This document shows, in pieces, positions 61,736-64,000 of a DNA stretch of 64,000 bases. The DNA is from Stramonita haemastoma (taxonomy: Eukaryota > Mollusca > Gastropoda > Neogastropoda > Muricidae). Each line of letters begins with the position of its first letter. Position 1 is the stretch's first letter. The DNA lies in NCBI GenBank assembly GCA_030674155.1, contig CM060322.1:60393934-60457933 (forward strand), read 5' to 3'. The translations under genes were made by a program, and so were the position numbers. Below the pieces are notes generated by a model. The model made no database searches. It had not been told where the DNA came from and was given only the letters and a program-made list of their open reading frames with translations.

Positions 61736-62968
61736 TGTGTTTTTTTTGTTGGTTTTTTTTTGACCATATGATTCTTTAAAAAAGACATTAAAGTATGCTG
61801 TAACTGTACAAGTATCACCTATAGGCAGCCATACTCTGATTGAGGAGTGTGTGTTAGTAGTGTGTGTGGTATGTGTGTGTTCTGTAGTTTACTGACTTTT
61901 GTGTTTGTGTGTTTGTGATTTTTGTGTGTGTTTATACTGACATTTTGTTGTATACTGTTCATGCTAGATTTTAAATATTTTTTTATGTTTTATGATTTTT
62001 GTTCTATTTATTTATTGTTATTCATTTTATTATTCTACTTTTTTGTGTATACTATGCTGTACTTATTTATGTATTATATTTCAATTGTTGTCATGTTACA
62101 ATTTATGTTGTATATATTTGTCTGGTTATTTTAATTGATTTTGTTTGCTTTTACTACCTTTCTATTTCTATTCGTGACTTTTTTGTTTGTTTGTGTTTAG
62201 GGAATTGTCTTCCCTTTGGTTGAGATTATTTGATTGATTTTGGATGATGTGCTCATTGTTGACTTATTTTCATTTCATTTCTTAATGATGACCTAGCACA
62301 AACAACACACATCGCACTACCACTCACATACCACTGAACATAAAAATTTGATCACGATCTAATTGATCACCATACATCACCACACACACACACACAACAC
62401 TAAACGATTCCCTCCATTCTGTTTCCATCTCTTATCTGTCCCTGCCTTCAACATCTACCTACCAAAGTGTATAACCTTTATAAGCACATGCGCGTGCTGC
62501 ATGCATGCATGTGTGTGCGTGCGTGTGGTGCGTGATGTGTGTACATTTGAATTTGCTAAAACTGTAAATTGTTATTGATTGCTTGTGTGTTGTATAGGTC
62601 AATGCAAGCGCTTTGATTTGTTTTTGCAAGACATAGCGCTAATAAATTCCATGTATTATCATTATTATTATTATTAACCTGACCTCGTTTATCTCCTGCA
62701 TCCTACAGGTGAGCTGGAGGGAGGGGGGGACGGAATGGATCTGGACAAGAGGGAAACTTGCTGGTGGCCCACTGGGGGTCAGGTCACATCGAGGTCATCG
62801 GGCCAAAGGGAGGCGACCCCCTCCTCCGCATCGCCTGCCCCTTCCAGCGGCCCAGTAACCTCCACTTCCAGCCCCAGTCTTCTACTGTCTACGTCACGGA
62901 GCACAGTTCTCACGGCCTGTGGAAGTTTGAGTGGAAGTCGCGTGGCATGGCGCAGTTCTGTGAAGACA
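56942..62968 (+). CDS. DFPase-like calcium-dependent six-bladed propeller hydrolase, 5 exons, frameshifted
   Basis: Exons: 56942-57121, 58813-58954, 59694-59825, 60006-60220, 62709-62968; a short last exon is probably unseen. The product resembles squid diisopropyl-fluorophosphatase, a SMP-30/gluconolactonase-type enzyme that hydrolyses organophosphorus esters and whose natural substrate is unknown. Conserved sites: AEGPVFD (Ca-binding Glu), MQGCNDC (Asn), RFPNGIA (Asn), DGMDLD (Asp), PSNLHF and VTEH (His). Three clear one-base shifts break the frame: in the G run at 58850-58856, at 60018-60020 and near 62746. A one-base phase mismatch also occurs at the exon 4/5 junction. The rest of the protein is well conserved, so errors in the assembly are more likely than decay, but a young pseudogene is possible. 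Confidence 0.88.
57875..57990 (+). repeat. SINE family C 3' region
   Basis: GGCGCTGCACATGTGGCGAC, GCGCTCTTCCGGGGAGAGCA and ACGCAGAGAAATCTGCGTGA (itself a hairpin) end AAGTGGTACAAAATAC. Confidence 0.8.
58103..58395 (-). repeat. SINE family B
   Basis: Nearly complete reverse copy from GTCCCATAACCTGTGTGGTC to GCCCTGACCACTGAGCTTTC. Confidence 0.9.
58450..58790 (+). mobile_element. 3' end of an RTE/CR1-like retrotransposon with (GATA)n tail
   Basis: An open reading of about 90 codons (KWYGHVTKSKGLAKTMLQG, TVQGGRKKSRPKKRWEDNI, SKWTGLELN) ends PDYGIDR, then (ATAG)n. It is homologous to the C-terminus at 16220-16400 but from a different family. It is 5'-truncated. Confidence 0.85.
58813..58954 (+). 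CDS. DFPase-like exon 2 (one extra base)
   Basis: Acceptor TTTTTTCAG, donor CAG|GTGTGT. It reads ARRVVSSPVWGV in the incoming frame, then VPAGCQCDLQGNILVADMRL and GILKVAPSGDFQQ one base over. The exon is 142 nt where 141 is expected, and the surplus lies in the seven-G run (58850-58856). Confidence 0.85.
58955..59255. repeat. (TG)n and GTAGGTGTG repeats
   Basis: TG-rich tract directly after the exon 2 donor. Confidence 0.95.
59317..59693 (+). repeat. tandem decoy acceptors of DFPase-like exon 3
   Basis: About eleven units of TGTGTACAGTTAGCAATAAC plus AATACCATGTTTTCCC. Each contains the true acceptor (TGTGTACAG) and the first six exon bases (TTAGCA). The final copy at 59684-59693 is the working one and continues as exon 3. 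Confidence 0.92.
59694..59825 (+). CDS. DFPase-like exon 3
   Basis: The exon is 132 nt, phase 0, intact. It encodes LAVEDSEGRTMQGCNDCCLD, YHGNLWVTAPAGDIAPHDYR and RSME. GCND supplies the expected active-site Asn. Donor GAG|GTGTGT. Confidence 0.93.
60006..60220 (+). CDS. DFPase-like exon 4 (one base missing)
   Basis: Acceptor CTGTAACAG. EAFGS reads from the start. One base is lacking at 60018-60020, after which VYCLTSEGKVERVDTGLRFP, NGIAVRHDASGQPRQLIVAE and TPTKLLWSYDILGPGRVAPR follow. The exon is 215 nt where 216 is expected. FPNG carries the expected active-site Asn. Confidence 0.88.
60430..60830. repeat. diverged TATACTGACTTTTTGTTGTG repeat
   Basis: About a dozen degenerate units of 20-35 bp. 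A shorter echo is at 61900-62130. Confidence 0.8.
60966..61073. repeat. (CA)n microsatellite
   Basis: Imperfect CA. Further tracts in the same intron are (ATT)n at 61525-61620 and (GT)n at 61660-61740. Confidence 0.95.
62541..62690 (+). repeat. retroposon 3' end, family D, copy 2
   Basis: Near-identical to 23565-23695, ending AATTCCATGTATTATC then (ATT)n, just before the exon 5 acceptor. Confidence 0.8.
62709..62968 (+). CDS. DFPase-like exon 5 (one base missing)
   Basis: Acceptor CATCCTACAG, probable donor ACA|GTGAGG. It encodes ELEGGGDGMDLDK, then after a one-base shift near 62746 EGNLLVAHWGSGHIEVIGPK, GGDPLLRIACPFQRPSNLHF, QPQSSTVYVTEHSSHGLWKF and EWKSRGMAQFCED. The entry phase is also one base off relative to exon 4. 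Without splicing, the frame reads on to a stop at 63061. Confidence 0.87.
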
Positions 62969-63641
62969 GTGAGGGAGGGAGGGGAGTTTGTGTGGTGTGG
63001 TGCGGTTTGATGAGATCCAGAGAAAGTCACCAGTCTACAAGTGCTTTAGTACCAGCCTATTGAGATCCTGAGAGACTTATCAGTGCTATAGTACCAAGTC
63101 TTTTGAGTCCTTAATCTGGATTCAGCATTGTTAGAAGATTTGTTTGTACATCTTTCTGTGCCCATGTTCACCTGTATGTGATGGGGAAAATAAATAAATA
63201 TGATATTATATGTATATACATATTGTACATAATTATGTTAATTTGGATTACGCAGTTCATGACTGATTCGGTGTCAGAGGATTGGGTGTTGTGATTCAAG
63301 ATGTTGTGGGGGCTTTGTTGTATGCCGCTGTGTGTGTTTGAAGAACAGCCAGTGCCAATAGTGTGTGTGTGATGGTAAGTGATGTGTGCACAAGCAGGAT
63401 TCAGCATTTTGAGTCGGTGAAAATTGACATCCTGTGTCAGTATAATGATTTGTTGCTGCTTTTTTGGATTGAATAGAGATTCATGTGTGTTGGCTATTTT
63501 AAGTGGTGTGTGCAAGTCTGGTGCAGCCTCATTCACCAGCTTGGTGATGTTGTATTCTCCATATCTGTCTATTGTTTGTTTCATGCAGGGCATTCACTGA
63601 TTAGGTAAGGCAGGTATTTACATCACACTAAGCTCATCAAA
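62969..63641. other. downstream of DFPase-like exon 5: no coding seen
   Basis: AT-rich with two diverged copies of GAGAAAGTCACCAGT-like and GAGACTTATCAGTGC sequence. AATAAATAAATATG at 63189 could serve as a poly(A) signal. The expected short final exon was not identified. Confidence 0.6.
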
Positions 63642-63935
63642 GGGGACGGATAGCTCAGTGGTCAGAGCATGGCTTTCCCAGGTCAAGTTTAAACAGCGTT
63701 GAGCGTTGTTACCAGTTGGATGGGTGACCGTTTGCGCGCCTTGGTTTCAGCACAGTTGTTCACCTAGCTGTAAATGGGTACCTGCTCTCTTTAGGGTAGG
63801 GAGGTAAAGCAGCAAGGGAGAGGAGACTGGGCGCCACCCTCAATATGCTGGCCCCTAGAAAGCTGAGTCTCTGATGCCTCACTCCCTACGACCACCTAGG
63901 TTATGGGACACTTTTACTGTTACCTTTTACCTTTA
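63642..63935 (+). repeat. SINE family B, full copy
   Basis: Forward copy with head GGGGACGGATAGCTCAGTGG, 5S-like CAGTTGGATGGGTGACCG, body GCAAGGGAGAGGAGACTGG and tail GGGACACTTTTACTGTTACC. Confidence 0.92.
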
Positions 63936-64000
63936 AGCTCATCAGTGTCATACTGCCTTATCCATTAATTAAAGTACATTTTCATACCTTGATTTTCATT

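Overview
This is nuclear DNA from an animal, most likely a mollusc (probably a gastropod). The evidence is short exons with GT-AG introns, very abundant CA/TG, GA and AT microsatellites, tRNA-headed SINEs, RTE/CR1-like retrotransposon pieces, and an enzyme resembling squid diisopropyl-fluorophosphatase. The species cannot be named from the sequence.

Three genes are recognisable. (1) A PUM3/PUF-A (pumilio homolog 3, nucleolar ribosome biogenesis) homologue lies on the minus strand. Thirteen coding exons run from about 29515 down to 1424, and the C-terminal exons lie beyond the left edge. (2) A uroporphyrinogen decarboxylase (UROD, haem pathway) homologue lies on the plus strand. Nine coding exons run from 37009 to 49306 and are complete except for a tiny first exon that I could not locate. 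(3) A DFPase-like six-bladed propeller hydrolase lies on the plus strand. Five exons run from 56942 to 62968, with several apparent one-base frameshifts. PUM3 and UROD are head to head, separated by about 7.5 kb of repeats. UROD and the DFPase-like gene point the same way. A further short coding-looking exon (627-749, +) is not recognised.

Most of the window is repeat. From about 8.8 to 18.7 kb, one PUM3 intron is a higher-order satellite. It holds 15 copies (a sixteenth lies at 20.7 kb) of an 85-90 bp module bounded by AGGACAGTG/CACTGTCCT, and a twin-primed (internally inverted) non-LTR retrotransposon with a 10-bp target duplication has inserted into it. Dispersed families include a classical tRNA-SINE (four copies), a SINE whose head joins a tRNA-like A box to a 5S-rRNA-like segment (eight copies), a third tRNA-headed SINE (many pieces), a TGTGACGC-ended MITE, a 926-bp CAGGG-ended element, and a 1.7-kb TIR element nested inside a SINE.

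The most unusual feature is that tandem repeats repeatedly grow out of exon edges. Beside several exons of UROD, and in the DFPase-like and PUM3 genes, the splice site plus the adjoining 6 to 40 exon bases has been copied one to eleven times into the neighbouring intron. The UROD stop-codon region has likewise been amplified into a roughly 25-copy array. A second point of interest is that UROD has Phe where the human enzyme has active-site Tyr164.
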